Source: Corynebacterium curieae (GTDB taxonomy: Bacteria > Actinomycetota > Actinomycetes > Mycobacteriales > Mycobacteriaceae). From it: a DNA stretch of 58,792 bases. A model generated the notes under the pieces. The model made no database searches. It was given only the letters and a program-made list of their open reading frames with translations, and had not been told where the DNA came from. Within the stretch, counting starts at the first letter, position 1. Every line of letters starts with the position of its first letter. The translations under genes were made by a program, and so were the position numbers. Below are positions 29,176-38,953 of this stretch, one piece after another. The stretch is taken from NCBI RefSeq assembly GCF_027570035.1, contig NZ_JAKMUU010000008.1:1-58792 (forward strand), in the 5' to 3' direction.

Positions 29176-29766
29176 CTATTGAGCGTGAACAGCGGGCTTG
29201 AAGCTGGGGCGACGCGATTCGTATGCAACGATTGCATCTTCATTGCGGAGGGTTATGCCGATATCATCCAGCCCCTCCGTCAACCGCCAACGGGTGTAGT
29301 CATCAATATCGAAACGGTAGGTATTTTCTCCCACCGTGACCGTTCGCGCCTCCAGGTCCACGGTGACCTGGGATTCCCCTGCTTCCAGCTGCTTCCAAAT
29401 GAGCTCGATATCTTCTTGCTCCATTAGCCCAGTAAGCAATCCCGACTTTCCCGCGTTACCACGGAAAATGTCGGCAAAGCGGGAGGAAAATACGGCGCGG
29501 AAACCATATTCACTCAGCGCCCATACTGCATGCTCACGGGAAGAGCCGGTGCCGAAGTCGCTTCCGGCGAATAGCACAGAGCCATCTTTAAACTGCTTTT
29601 GGTTAAGCACGAAATTTTCATCGGAGCGCCAATTGGAAAATAGCCCTTCAGAAAAACCGGTACGCTTGACCGATTTTAGGTAGCGCGCTGGAATGATTTG
29701 ATCAGTGTCCACGTTGGAGGCGCGCAGCGGCACGCCCGTTCCGGTATGGGTAATAAACTTCTCCAT
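29176..29766 (-). CDS. leuD: 3-isopropylmalate dehydratase small subunit
   Basis: LeuD forms isopropylmalate isomerase with LeuC, in leucine synthesis. The 196-residue protein has [27 protein letters not shown] and [12 protein letters not shown] motifs of the aconitase swivel domain. The ATG at 29766 has AAAGG upstream and matches C. glutamicum LeuD; a TTG two codons earlier was rejected. It is 21 bases downstream of leuC in an operon. Confidence 0.95.
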   Translation of the reverse strand: MEKFITHTGTGVPLRASNVDTDQIIPARYLKSVKRTGFSEGLFSNWRSDENFVLNQKQFKDGSVLFAGSDFGTGSSREHAVWALSEYGFRAVFSSRFADIFRGNAGKSGLLTGLMEQEDIELIWKQLEAGESQVTVDLEARTVTVGENTYRFDIDDYTRWRLTEGLDDIGITLRNEDAIVAYESRRPSFKPAVHAQ

Positions 29767-29787
29767 TGTCAATGCCTTTCTTAGCGC

Positions 29788-31209
29788 TTAATTCAGATCA
29801 GCAGGGCTAGACAGGTACCCAGTTACGGCAGTAGCGGCAGCAACCTGCGGGGAAACTAGGTGGGTGCGGCCACCGGGACCTTGTCGACCTTCGAAATTAC
29901 GGTTGGAGGTGGAAGCCGAGCGCTCCCCTGGCGCTAGTTGGTCTGGGTTCATTCCCAAGCACATAGAGCAGCCAGCGGTACGCCACTCAGCGCCGAATTG
30001 CCTAAAGACTTCATCCAAGCCCTCCTCTTCGGCTTGGGCCTTGACAACCGCAGAAGATGGAACCACGAGCATCCTAGTATCGGATGCAATGGTGCGCCCT
30101 TTAACTACCGCGGCTGCGGCACGCAGGTCCTCAATGCGGGCGTTCGTACACGAACCGACGAAGACGGTATCAATCTTGATATCGCGCAACGGTGTTCCTG
30201 GCTTCAGGTCCATATATTGAAGGGCCTTTTCCACAGTGGCCTTTTCATTATCATCACCGCAGTCTTCTGGATCCGGAACATTCTCACCCAACGGCCGGCC
30301 TTGACCCGGATTGGTACCCCAGGTAACAAACGGGGTCAACGCTGAACCATCAATCTCGACGACGGTATCGAATTCTGCCCCTTCATCTGTCGGCAGTGTT
30401 TTCCAATACTCAACTGCAGCATCCCAGTCCGCTCCCGTGGGAGCGAATTCGCGGCCCTTGACATACTCGAAAGTCGTCTCATCCGGAGCAACCATGCCGG
30501 CGCGCGCTCCCGCCTCGATGGACATATTGCAGATAGTCATGCGCGCTTCCATGGACATCTTGCGGATAGCCTCGCCACGGTACTCAATAATGTGGCCTTG
30601 TCCACCGCCAGTACCGATTTTCGCAATGATCGCCAAAATGAGGTCCTTCGCGGATACGCCTTCTTGTAATTCACCAGTAACCTCAATGGCCATGGTCTTA
30701 AATGGCTTCAGGGACAGCGTCTGGGTGGCCATCACATGCTCTACTTCTGAAGTACCGATACCCATTGCGATGGAACCAAATGCACCATGGGTAGAGGTAT
30801 GCGAGTCACCACAGACAATGGTCATGCCTGGCTGGGTAATGCCCAGTTGAGGCCCCACCGTGTGGACAATACCTTGCTGCACATCACCCATAGAGTGCAA
30901 GCGCACACCAAATTCTTCGCAGTTTTTGCGCAAGGTCGATACCTGAGTACGAGAAACCTCGTCTTTAATCTCCAAAAGATTTCCGGACTTAATTCCTTGG
31001 GTGGGAACGTTGTGGTCCTCCGTGGCCAGATGCAGCTCGGGGTGGCGCAGCTGGCGCCCGGCTAGCCGCAATCCATCGAAGGCCTGCGGGCTGGTAACTT
31101 CATGTAGGAGCTGAAAATCAATAAAGATGAGGTCCGGTGCCCCAGCATCGCCCTGCTGGACAATGTGATCGCGCCATACTTTTTCTGCCAAAGTCAGCTT
31201 CTGGTTCAT
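29788..31209 (-). CDS. leuC: 3-isopropylmalate dehydratase large subunit
   Basis: LeuC holds the [4Fe-4S] cluster of isopropylmalate isomerase. Its ligands are the cysteine in [11 protein letters not shown] and the two in [25 protein letters not shown] and [12 protein letters not shown] are other aconitase-family signatures. The 473-residue form from ATG at 31209 has GGAGTG at good spacing. It is divergent from the LtbR regulator gene across a candidate operator and heads leuCD. Confidence 0.95.
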   Translation of the reverse strand: MNQKLTLAEKVWRDHIVQQGDAGAPDLIFIDFQLLHEVTSPQAFDGLRLAGRQLRHPELHLATEDHNVPTQGIKSGNLLEIKDEVSRTQVSTLRKNCEEFGVRLHSMGDVQQGIVHTVGPQLGITQPGMTIVCGDSHTSTHGAFGSIAMGIGTSEVEHVMATQTLSLKPFKTMAIEVTGELQEGVSAKDLILAIIAKIGTGGGQGHIIEYRGEAIRKMSMEARMTICNMSIEAGARAGMVAPDETTFEYVKGREFAPTGADWDAAVEYWKTLPTDEGAEFDTVVEIDGSALTPFVTWGTNPGQGRPLGENVPDPEDCGDDNEKATVEKALQYMDLKPGTPLRDIKIDTVFVGSCTNARIEDLRAAAAVVKGRTIASDTRMLVVPSSAVVKAQAEEEGLDEVFRQFGAEWRTAGCSMCLGMNPDQLAPGERSASTSNRNFEGRQGPGGRTHLVSPQVAAATAVTGYLSSPADLN

Positions 31210-31226
31210 AAACATCACTCCACACT

Positions 31227-31257
31227 TGAAATCTCATAATTTGGGACGTAGATTTCA
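31227..31257. promoter_or_regulatory. Candidate LtbR operator between leuC and ltbR
   Basis: TGAAATCT (31227-31234) and AGATTTCA (31250-31257) form a perfect inverted repeat with a 15-base spacer. It lies in the 52-base gap between the divergent starts of leuC and the regulator gene. Binding is an inference from position and symmetry. Confidence 0.5.
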
Positions 31258-31261
31258 TTGT

Positions 31262-31945
31262 ATGGGAGAGTATAGCGCAGTTTCCGGAATTAAGGTGTTA
31301 GATCGAGCAATGGCCATCATGATGGCCGCAGCCAACCGCCCCTCCACACTCAATGAACTATGCGAAACCACGGGGCTACCTCGGGCAACGGCACACCGCC
31401 TTGCCACCGCACTCGAGGCACACCGTATCCTAGTTCGCACCCCCGATGGAAAGTGGAAAGCCGGTCCAGCCCTTCCCGGCAATCGCGACCATTTACTCGA
31501 GGCAGCGGGACCAATAATGGAAAAGCTCCGTGAACGCACCGGCGAATCCATCCAGCTATATGAGGTCACCGGAAACACGCGTACCTGCATTGCCACTAGA
31601 GAGCCAGAGTCAGGCTTGCACAACGTCGTTCCAGTCGGACGCCAACTGCCACTAAGCTCAGGCTCAGCCGCCCGCATAATCGCCGCATACGTGGATATTA
31701 ATATCGATGACGCGCTATTTACCACCGAAGATGTCGAAGCCGCCAGGAACCAGGGATACTCCGAGTCCATCGAGGAACGCGAAGCCGGCCTAGCCTCAAT
31801 CTCAGCACCGATTTTTGATTCTTCCGGAACTTTCCTTGCGGTTTTATCCATTTCTGGATCCGCCGAACGCTTCCGCCCCTCCCCTGCACAGAAGTACGCC
31901 AGCCTGCTCACCTCAGCTGCCCAAGAGTTAAGCCAGCTGCTCTAA
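31262..31945 (+). CDS. ltbR: IclR-family regulator LtbR
   Basis: The 227-residue protein has an N-terminal helix-turn-helix (TLNELCETTGLPRATAHRLATAL, residues 26-48 approximately) and a C-terminal IclR effector domain. In C. glutamicum the LtbR gene sits divergent from leuCD and represses leuB, leuCD and trp genes; the same arrangement is seen here. The ATG at 31262 (MGEYSAVSGIKVLD) matches the family start. No clear ribosome-binding site is visible before it, and the transcript could be leaderless. Confidence 0.88.
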   Translation: MGEYSAVSGIKVLDRAMAIMMAAANRPSTLNELCETTGLPRATAHRLATALEAHRILVRTPDGKWKAGPALPGNRDHLLEAAGPIMEKLRERTGESIQLYEVTGNTRTCIATREPESGLHNVVPVGRQLPLSSGSAARIIAAYVDINIDDALFTTEDVEAARNQGYSESIEEREAGLASISAPIFDSSGTFLAVLSISGSAERFRPSPAQKYASLLTSAAQELSQLL

Positions 31946-32047
31946 ATCCCCCTTCCTTCAGTGCCCACCACCGCTACACCCCAGCAAGTGGAGGGCGCTT
32001 TTTGCTGCCCTGCGCAAGGAAAGTTTTGGAAAATTCACCCTTAGTTA

Positions 32048-32076
32048 TTGAAATTAAATTGAAAATACGCTTTAAT
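32048..32076 (+). promoter_or_regulatory. Promoter of the His-rich protein gene
   Basis: TTGAAA (32048-32053) and TTTAAT (32071-32076) are spaced by 17 bases, 49 bases before the start codon. The spacer is AT-rich and contains TTGAAAAT, which resembles half of a Zur/Fur-type site. Regulation by metal is only an inference. Confidence 0.5.
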
Positions 32077-32124
32077 GAAAACGGAGTGAAAATCAGAGCC
32101 TCCCACCAGAAAGGACAAGTCATC

Positions 32125-32418
32125 ATGACACACACCATCCACAAAGACCACGACCACACTCACGGAACCGACTGCGGCCACGTATCGTTCCCACACGGTG
32201 ACCACACCGACTACCTGCACGACGGCCATATCCACCGTGAGCATGACGGCCACTGGGACGAGTGTGAAACCACTGAGCACGTTGAAGCTGAGGCGCACAC
32301 CAACCACACCCATGGCGAAGGCTGCGGCCACGTTGCAATTCCGCATGGTGACCACGTGGACTATTTGCATGACGGCCACCGCCACGCTGCCCACGGTGAC
32401 CACTACGACGAGCACTAA
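32125..32418 (+). CDS. Histidine-rich metal-binding protein with internal repeat
   Basis: The 97-residue protein is extremely His/Asp-rich and consists of two similar halves. Each has CGHV, (F/I)PHGDH, DYLHDGH and an ending His/Asp cluster, at about residues 8-45 and 56-95. No signal peptide or membrane segment is present, so it is probably cytoplasmic. Similar corynebacterial proteins are often labelled zinc-transporter-related. Zinc or other divalent metal buffering is likely. The ATG at 32125 has GAAAGGA upstream. Promoter and terminator make it a single-gene unit. Confidence 0.75.
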   Translation: MTHTIHKDHDHTHGTDCGHVSFPHGDHTDYLHDGHIHREHDGHWDECETTEHVEAEAHTNHTHGEGCGHVAIPHGDHVDYLHDGHRHAAHGDHYDEH

Positions 32419-32450
32419 TCGCCGGCTGGGGTAGACCACCCTCCCGTCGC

Positions 32451-32491
32451 GCCGCCAAGACCCATTTCGTCGATGGGTCAAGGCGGCCTTT
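32451..32491 (+). terminator. Terminator of the His-rich protein gene
   Basis: GCCGCC (32451-32456) and GGCGGC (32482-32487) enclose an inner GACCCAT/ATGGGTC stem; CTTTG follows. It is about 30 bases past the stop codon. Confidence 0.65.
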
Positions 32492-32636
32492 GCATTTAAC
32501 GCCGCACGACAGAAGCCCGCCGATCTTGTACTACTGGAAACATATCTGCTAGCTCGACAGGACGCACTCTCTCATTTCTGTTAAAACTGACAGTCAGACT
32601 ATTAGTTCTTTCCGTTTGGGTGCTACGGTTCTTCGA

Positions 32637-35285
32637 GTGATTACTAGTTGGAAGATTTTTCTCCAAGATTTTGTCCGCTTGTGGCGGACCCCGCAGGTCT
32701 GGGTGATCCTCATCGGTTTGATGATCACCCCAGCCCTGTATTCCTGGGTAAACATCTCCGGTTTCTGGGATCCCTACGGGAACACAGAACACCTCAAAGT
32801 TGCTGTAGTTAATGAGGACGAGGGAGCCTCCTCGGAGATGACCGGCCACTTAGACGTAGGTGGGCAGATGATTGATAAGCTGCACGAGAATGACAAGCTC
32901 GGCTGGCAGTTTATGGACCGAGAGGAAGCTGAGGACGCCGTCAAAAAGGGCGACGTTTTTGCTTCAGTGATTGTGCCCAAGGATTTCTCGGCTGATTTCG
33001 TCAGTCTTTTTAAGGGAACATATTCGCAGCCCACGCTGGAATACCACGTCAATGAGAAGCTCAATGCTATCGCGCCGAAGATTACCGATACCGGTGCCTC
33101 GACCTTGGATACCACGATTAGTTCAACTTTTAATGAGCAAGTCGCGGATTCGGTAGCCACGGAATTAAAAAACTCCGGTGGGGACTTCAGCCAGAAGATT
33201 ACTAGGACCGCGGGCAAGACCGCGGATTCTTTTTCAGAGACCGCGGATACGGTTGCCAATTCCCGCAGCCAATTGGCCGATGTTCATTCCACCATTGATG
33301 AGGCGCGCCCGACCATTGCCCAAGCCCGTGATTCACTCGGCACGGTGCAGCAGACCGTCGATGATGCTCAGGCAGCGCTAAACCAAGTCAATTCGCTCAC
33401 CGCCGAGGTGCAGCGAGAGGTTACTTCCTTCTCAGATGATGCCACCGCCGCGTATGTGGAAGGCACTACCGCGGTAGCGGATGGCACAGCCTCTGCCAAC
33501 GCAACTGTGGGCTCTGTATCTGGCAAGCTACGCGGTGCCCTCAACCGCGTGAACGCCGCCTCTGCAGGAGCTGCAGGCATCGTGGGCGAAGCAGATCGGG
33601 CCATAAACCAGCTCGATGAACTTGCATCCTCGCCGGCCCTGCCGCCGCAGGTTTCGCAGCAGATCAAGGACCAGGTGGGCGATCTCCGCGAGCGCAATGC
33701 CCAGAACCGCGCTGTCCTCGGTGACTTGGACGCCCTCAACGGCGATACCAACGACACCATCGATTCACTCAATAAGACCACAGGCATGCTGGACAAGATG
33801 GCCGCGCAAACGCGCGATGACTCCCATGCGTTGCGCGATAATGTAGCCGAAGGCTTGCCCAAGCTCAATGCCGCGCTTGCCGACGTCACCGCTACCGCCG
33901 GAAAGCTATCGGCCTCCCTCGAGAGCCAAAAAGCGCTGGTTGGACAGACCGACGGGCTCTTGGGTGGCGTCGACGAGCAGCTTAGCCAAGCACAGAAGGT
34001 GGTAGAGCGCTTTTCTGTAGACCTCGATGGCATTGAAGAAGGCCTCCGCGCCTCTCGCAGCGATGTGTTGGCTTTGAGTAACACCGCCAATAACAACTCC
34101 ATCCTGCAGTCGGTAAAGGGACTTAATACAGATGAGGTCTCTTCCTTCCTTGCCTCCCCTGCAGAAATGGAAAGCCACGCCGTATTCCCCGTCAAGCACT
34201 ACGGCTCCGGAATGTCTTCGCTATTTATTAACCTCACGTTGTGGATCGGCGCATTCATGCTGCTCATTATCTTCCGCGCAGAGGTTGATCCGCAGGGCCG
34301 GAAGAACCTCACGATTACTAAGGCATATCTCGCTCGATTCCTTTTGCTTTCTTTCTTCGCCATCGCCCAGGCCCTCATCGTGTCTATCGGTAACCTGGCC
34401 ATTGGTGTGGAGCATGCCAACGCACTTGCCTACGTCGGCACGGCAGTCATCGTAGGACTGTGCTACCTGAGCATTACGTATAGTTTGGTGTCTACCTTTG
34501 GCCATGTCGGCCGCGGCATCGCGGTGGTCTTTGCCTTCATCCAGATTCCTGGCGCTTCAGGGCTCTACCCAATTGAGATGACACCGGATTTCTTCCGCGC
34601 AGTACATCCTTTCTTGCCGTTTACATACGGCATCGATGCCATGCGCGAAACGGTCGGTGGCTTCTACGGCAATCATTACGCCCGCGACATTGCCGCGCTT
34701 ATTGGAATGGCCGCAGTCGCCTACCTCATCGGTACGCTGATGCGCCGCGGCTTATCAAACGTCAATATGCTGGTCAATGATGAGCTGCGTAAGGGCGGGC
34801 TTGTCATCAATGAGCAAGTCCATCTCATTGGCAGCCGTTATCGTTTCACGGACCTTCTATATGCCTTGAATGACCGCGAGGCCTACCAACAAAGCTTGGA
34901 AGATAAGTGGAGCATGGCTCGGAAGAATTACTCCCAGCTGATGAAAATCACCGTTGCTGTGGGGTTGGTTCTTATCGTTGCTTTAGGCATCTATTCCCGC
35001 ATTAACCCAGGAGAAAAGGCCATTATCTTTGGTCTGGCCTGTTTGGTTACGCTCATTGCGGTGGGCGTTATTTGCTCGCTCGAGTACATCAAGCAGAGCA
35101 TCGCGCACGATAATCGCCTGGCGGATCTCAGCGATGAGGAAATCCAAGAGCATCTGGAACATCAGCGAGAGCATCCCAACCGCTATCTCCTCGAGGATTT
35201 AGAAGAGGATTCAGCGCCCGCCCAAGGCGCTGACACCAAAGAAATGCCCGCCGTTGATGATGCTGACACAGGAAAGGGAGAGTAA
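32637..35285 (+). CDS. YhgE/Pip family membrane protein (first of pair)
   Basis: This 882-residue protein has an N-terminal membrane segment (about residues 18-40), a long Ala/Thr/Ser-rich coiled-coil-like extracytoplasmic region, and C-terminal membrane spans of the ABC-2/Pip type. Two more hydrophobic segments and an acidic tail lie at the end. YhgE/Pip proteins include the phage-infection protein of lactococci and the EsaA/YueB relatives of type VII secretion, but the function here is unknown. The GTG at 32637 is preferred to the TTG at 32616 because it aligns exactly with the N-terminus of its neighbour at 35289. No ribosome-binding site is visible at either. Confidence 0.85.
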   Translation: MITSWKIFLQDFVRLWRTPQVWVILIGLMITPALYSWVNISGFWDPYGNTEHLKVAVVNEDEGASSEMTGHLDVGGQMIDKLHENDKLGWQFMDREEAEDAVKKGDVFASVIVPKDFSADFVSLFKGTYSQPTLEYHVNEKLNAIAPKITDTGASTLDTTISSTFNEQVADSVATELKNSGGDFSQKITRTAGKTADSFSETADTVANSRSQLADVHSTIDEARPTIAQARDSLGTVQQTVDDAQAALNQVNSLTAEVQREVTSFSDDATAAYVEGTTAVADGTASANATVGSVSGKLRGALNRVNAASAGAAGIVGEADRAINQLDELASSPALPPQVSQQIKDQVGDLRERNAQNRAVLGDLDALNGDTNDTIDSLNKTTGMLDKMAAQTRDDSHALRDNVAEGLPKLNAALADVTATAGKLSASLESQKALVGQTDGLLGGVDEQLSQAQKVVERFSVDLDGIEEGLRASRSDVLALSNTANNNSILQSVKGLNTDEVSSFLASPAEMESHAVFPVKHYGSGMSSLFINLTLWIGAFMLLIIFRAEVDPQGRKNLTITKAYLARFLLLSFFAIAQALIVSIGNLAIGVEHANALAYVGTAVIVGLCYLSITYSLVSTFGHVGRGIAVVFAFIQIPGASGLYPIEMTPDFFRAVHPFLPFTYGIDAMRETVGGFYGNHYARDIAALIGMAAVAYLIGTLMRRGLSNVNMLVNDELRKGGLVINEQVHLIGSRYRFTDLLYALNDREAYQQSLEDKWSMARKNYSQLMKITVAVGLVLIVALGIYSRINPGEKAIIFGLACLVTLIAVGVICSLEYIKQSIAHDNRLADLSDEEIQEHLEHQREHPNRYLLEDLEEDSAPAQGADTKEMPAVDDADTGKGE

Positions 35286-35288
35286 GTC

Positions 35289-37496
35289 ATGAAAAACATC
35301 CTGACCATTCTCCGCGATGACCTCCACGCCATCCGCACCAACGTGATGACTGCGGTCATCATCTTCGGCCTTGCCATCATTCCCCTGCTTTTTACCTCTT
35401 TCAACGTGTTGGCCAGCTGGGATCCTTTTGCCAATACCAACCAGCTCAAGATCGCCGTCGCCAGCGAAGATGAAGGGCATGAAAGCGACCTCGCCTCCCT
35501 AATGCTCAATTTGGGCGATGAGGTTCTCTCGCAACTAAGCCGCAATCACGAAATAGACTGGGTCATTACGGATAGCGCCGATGCCGTCGAAGGAACCAAA
35601 TCCGGCGAATACTACGCCGGTATCGTCTTACCCAAGGATTTCAGCGCAGATCTACTCACCTTCTATGTGGAAGGAACAGAGCCGAGCAAGCTCAACCTCT
35701 ACACCAATGAAAAGAAGAATGCGCTGTCAACCACCATCACGCAAAAGAGTGCAGACGGAGTCATCCAGAAAATCGATGAGTCCTTTACCCGTGTGGTATC
35801 CAATGTCGGCCTCGGCGTAGTTTCCGATCTGGATAAGTACCTCGACGAAGACGATACGCAAACCGCCCTCAATAACGTCCACAACCGCATCAATAACGTA
35901 AGCACTCGCCTCGATGCTGCTTCCGGCACCGTGGGTGCGTTAAGCGATCTTGTCGATTCCACCCTGCCGCTTACGCGGGCCGCGGAAAATATTCTTTCCG
36001 AGGCTGGCCGCCAGGCCACGGAGACGGAGAACGACCAGGGCGAAAACCCGATCGATATTCTGCGCTCTACCCTCAACGAGTCGGCCGGGTCACTCGATGC
36101 ATCTTTGGCTGCAACGACGCAAAGCTACGATGCACTTTCTGCCCAGATTGAGGAGCTGCTCAGCAATGCCAGCACCACCTCTGCGCAGACTGCGCAAACC
36201 TACCGAACGGCAGCTGAGCGCGTGGATGAGCAAACGAGCGCATTTGAGGGAGTACGCACTTCCATCAAGGAGCAAGCCGATAAGATAGCCCTCCCGGCTC
36301 CAGTCGCAGGCGGCTATAAGGCCATGATGGGCCAACTCGATGCCTCTATCGCACAGAGCAACGCGCTGCATGATTCGCTGGTATCTACCGCCGATGATAT
36401 TGAACAAAACGGGGGAGTATCCCAAGAATCGCGCCAGCGCACAAAGGATGCCATTGCCAATGCGAAGCAGGCGGCTGAAAAGGCTCGCAATTCCTATAAC
36501 GAAAACCTCAAGCCCCAACTGGATCAGCTCAACCAAAGCGTATCTGTCGTCGCGGGCGATATAGACGCAGTCAAACAGGACATCGCAGGAATTCGTTCCT
36601 CGGTCTCTCAAGACAACGAGTCACCGCAACAAAGTCTAGCGCGCGCTCGCGATACCACTGCCGGGCTGGCAAACACCTTGCGGGAACAAAGTGCCCGCTT
36701 CGCGGACATGGGCCGCAAGATCGACGATGTGCGCCAAGGCGGCGATTTGTCCAAGCTGGCAGATATCGTCGGCTCAGATCCAGAGCTGCTAGCCTCCCGC
36801 ATCGCTGCCCCAGTGGACGTCGACCGCCAGCCGGTCTACCCTGTGGCCGCCTTTGGCGTGGGTATGACCCCGTTCTATCTCACCTTGTCGCTGTGGGTAG
36901 GTGCTCTATTGGCTTGTGTGCTGGTTCATACCAATGCCGAACGTAAGTACCTACGTAAAGGCGAGGACGGCAAGTACGACGAAAGCGAATTCACTCGAAG
37001 CCAGGCATTCTTCGGGCGCTTTGCCACCCTTGCGCTTGTTGGTCTTGCCCAGGCCACCTTAGTAGTGCTCAGCCTCATCTTCTTTGTCCAGATTGAACCC
37101 GCCCACCCATTCATGCTCATGTTCGCAGCCTGGGTAGTCTCACTCGTGTTCATGTTGATCATATACTCGCTGGTCATCACCCTTGATAGCGCTGGCAAGG
37201 CCCTAGCGGTGTTGTTATTGGTGATACAAGTGTCTGGTTCCGGCGGCGCCTACCCGCTGCCATTGCTGCCGGAGTGGTTCCAAAACGTTAGCCCGTGGCT
37301 GCCAGCCACCTACGCCATCGATGCCTTCCGCAGCGCCATTGCCGGTATCTACCACGGCGACATATGGCGCGAGCTGGGCATGCTACTGCTGTTTACTATC
37401 CCCGCATTGGTCGTCGGACTCCTTATCCGCCGCGCCATGGATGCCTATCACAAGCGCCTGCAAAAAGCGATTAAGAAGACGAAGGTCATGGCGTAG
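35289..37496 (+). CDS. YhgE/Pip family membrane protein (second of pair)
   Basis: The 735-residue paralogue of the preceding protein shares its plan: an N-terminal membrane span (MKNILTILRDDL..., residues 15-38), a large outside region with coiled-coil-like heptads, and five or six C-terminal membrane spans. It lacks the acidic extension. The ATG at 35289 has AAAGGGAG upstream and lies three bases past the first gene, so the pair is one operon and probably one complex. A strong terminator follows. Confidence 0.85.
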   Translation: MKNILTILRDDLHAIRTNVMTAVIIFGLAIIPLLFTSFNVLASWDPFANTNQLKIAVASEDEGHESDLASLMLNLGDEVLSQLSRNHEIDWVITDSADAVEGTKSGEYYAGIVLPKDFSADLLTFYVEGTEPSKLNLYTNEKKNALSTTITQKSADGVIQKIDESFTRVVSNVGLGVVSDLDKYLDEDDTQTALNNVHNRINNVSTRLDAASGTVGALSDLVDSTLPLTRAAENILSEAGRQATETENDQGENPIDILRSTLNESAGSLDASLAATTQSYDALSAQIEELLSNASTTSAQTAQTYRTAAERVDEQTSAFEGVRTSIKEQADKIALPAPVAGGYKAMMGQLDASIAQSNALHDSLVSTADDIEQNGGVSQESRQRTKDAIANAKQAAEKARNSYNENLKPQLDQLNQSVSVVAGDIDAVKQDIAGIRSSVSQDNESPQQSLARARDTTAGLANTLREQSARFADMGRKIDDVRQGGDLSKLADIVGSDPELLASRIAAPVDVDRQPVYPVAAFGVGMTPFYLTLSLWVGALLACVLVHTNAERKYLRKGEDGKYDESEFTRSQAFFGRFATLALVGLAQATLVVLSLIFFVQIEPAHPFMLMFAAWVVSLVFMLIIYSLVITLDSAGKALAVLLLVIQVSGSGGAYPLPLLPEWFQNVSPWLPATYAIDAFRSAIAGIYHGDIWRELGMLLLFTIPALVVGLLIRRAMDAYHKRLQKAIKKTKVMA

Positions 37497-37524
37497 CCAC
37501 GCTTGCCGACGCCCCCTCCGTTCA

Positions 37525-37562
37525 GCCCGCCAGACCCCTTTCACGGCCTGGTGGGCTTCTTT
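37525..37562 (+). terminator. Terminator of the YhgE/Pip operon
   Basis: GCCCGCCAG (37525-37533) pairs with CTGGTGGGC (37548-37556) with one G-T wobble; TTCTTTC follows. It marks the left boundary of the accessory region. Confidence 0.75.
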
Positions 37563-38362
37563 CATGCTCGGCCCCAAGCTAGTGCTGGCAATAGCACTGT
37601 ACGGTGTGAGAAAGCTGCTGAAGCCGCGAGAGAGGAGGACAGGTGATCGTTTCAATTCTGACGACTGCCGCCGCACTTGGCTTGGGTGTTGTTTCCCATG
37701 CTGCCGAGCTTCGGCTGGAATAGGCTCATATTCAACATGCAGAGATACGGGCACGCTACGGCGGCCACGAGACTTAGCGCTCGGCCACTGCGCGCGGCTG
37801 CAGGTGGACATGCATGGGGATTTCTTCTTCACGGCGCCGCTGCAGTCTGCGCTGGCGCATGCGGAAATTGGGTTGTATTTCTCGTGTCGTTCACGATGGG
37901 AGTCTTCGGGCACTTCTACCCCACGATGCTCCAAAAAAATACGTGTTGACCCGTTTACGTAGTCTTTAGGACGAAGCTGAAGGCCCAACGTAGCCTTGCC
38001 TTGGGCTAGAAACAAAAAGCTGCGAGCCAAGTAGCTCGCAGCATCTATTATTTGGGCGGTTTCACGAAACTCCCCAACCAGCCTAAACCCCTGACCTTCT
38101 GATACCCCTGCACCGAGCTTGCACCACTGCAACTCCTAGTGCTGCGTATATATGCATGGCCGATGAGCAAGCTTTGGTCAACTTCAGAACTAGCACCGGT
38201 CATCTCACGAATACAATCCGTCGCTCTGAGCCCCACGCCCCGAAACAGGGTAAGTTCGGGCGCTCCTCATATTCGCCCTCTGAATCCATTTTTGAGTGCG
38301 GACAAAGTAAACTTGGTCCTGCAAGCTTTAGCGCAAATCACCGAATATTCAAATTCCCCACC
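37563..38362. other. Gene-poor boundary region
   Basis: About 800 bases with no gene I can support. A 26-codon frame (37643-37723) has a strong AGGAGG site, and the minus strand holds a long open frame with no start signal or family. An isolated minus-strand terminator occurs at 38014-38042. The region may contain remnants of genes or a short RNA. Confidence 0.4.
38014..38042 (-). terminator. Orphan minus-strand terminator
   Basis: GCTGCGAGC (38019-38027) and GCTCGCAGC (38034-38042) pair perfectly over nine bases. On the minus strand TTTTTG follows. No annotated minus-strand gene ends here, so it may terminate an unrecognised RNA. Confidence 0.6.
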
Positions 38363-38953
38363 ATGACTACTGCACAAAACGACTACTCCACGCCGGCACC
38401 TGGCCGGATTAGGATGGCACTCCCCGAGGCCAAGGAAAAGTGGGTGACTCAAATGCCCGAATCACAACGCAGGCTACTAATTTGGGGCCAGTTTGAGACT
38501 TACCTAGCAAGGTTTGCGAAGATCGAAGGACTCGCAATTGATGAAGGTTGGATTGAGCCAACTGAGTCACTAATAACGTATCTGTGGCTAGGCGGTAGTT
38601 TCATAAGTGATAAGCCCGAGCCTGGAAATCTTGATTTCACCTTGTTTCTCAACAACAGCACATTTCAAAAAATAAAAGGAAAACCTGGAACTGGGTGGAT
38701 TGGTCAAGAAGCTTTCTCAAGAAAGAAGTTAAGAAGCAGTACCGAATTCTCATGCATTACTCCTCTGCGAGTGGACTATTTTCCGGTAAAGTCAGTTTTC
38801 AAGCTTGGTGATCTTACACAGGCTGAGCTTAGCTATCTTACGGATCGAGGTGCATGGGATGACTGGTGGCAGCGCAAGAGAAACAGCGATGATAGAGCCC
38901 CAAGCCGTTCATCAGCAGCGTCTCGACGTGGATATGTTGAGGTAACCCTATGA
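38363..38953 (+). CDS. DUF6932-like nucleotidyltransferase-type protein
   Basis: The 196-residue protein resembles DUF6932 proteins, which look like minimal nucleotidyltransferases. The key block LWLGGSFISDKPEPGNLDFTL is around residues 74-95: GGSF is the substrate loop and D91 the surviving acidic residue. Family members as I recall have Asp-x-Asp here; this one has Asn89-Leu-Asp91, so catalysis may be altered. The start at 38363 is a choice; the frame stays open upstream to 38156 and no good ribosome-binding site is visible. Its last four bases overlap the next gene (ATGA), implying coupled expression. A toxin-antitoxin or defence role is speculation. Confidence 0.6.
   Translation: MTTAQNDYSTPAPGRIRMALPEAKEKWVTQMPESQRRLLIWGQFETYLARFAKIEGLAIDEGWIEPTESLITYLWLGGSFISDKPEPGNLDFTLFLNNSTFQKIKGKPGTGWIGQEAFSRKKLRSSTEFSCITPLRVDYFPVKSVFKLGDLTQAELSYLTDRGAWDDWWQRKRNSDDRAPSRSSAASRRGYVEVTL

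Noticed and set aside
37643..37723. 26-codon frame with AGGAGG ribosome-binding site
   Set aside because: It is attractive but too short to support without conservation or expression data.
37383..38132. 249-codon minus-strand open frame overlapping the end of the second YhgE gene and the boundary region
   Set aside because: A 3' half running antisense to a real gene, a terminator inside the frame (38014-38042) and no family resemblance make it unlikely, though its first 90 residues look protein-like.
37563..38362. Left attachment site matching the tRNA-Glu 3' end
   Set aside because: I looked for a fragment such as GGTACCCCGTACGGG or GATTTGAACCCG in the left boundary and found none, so I do not claim an integrated element with att sites.
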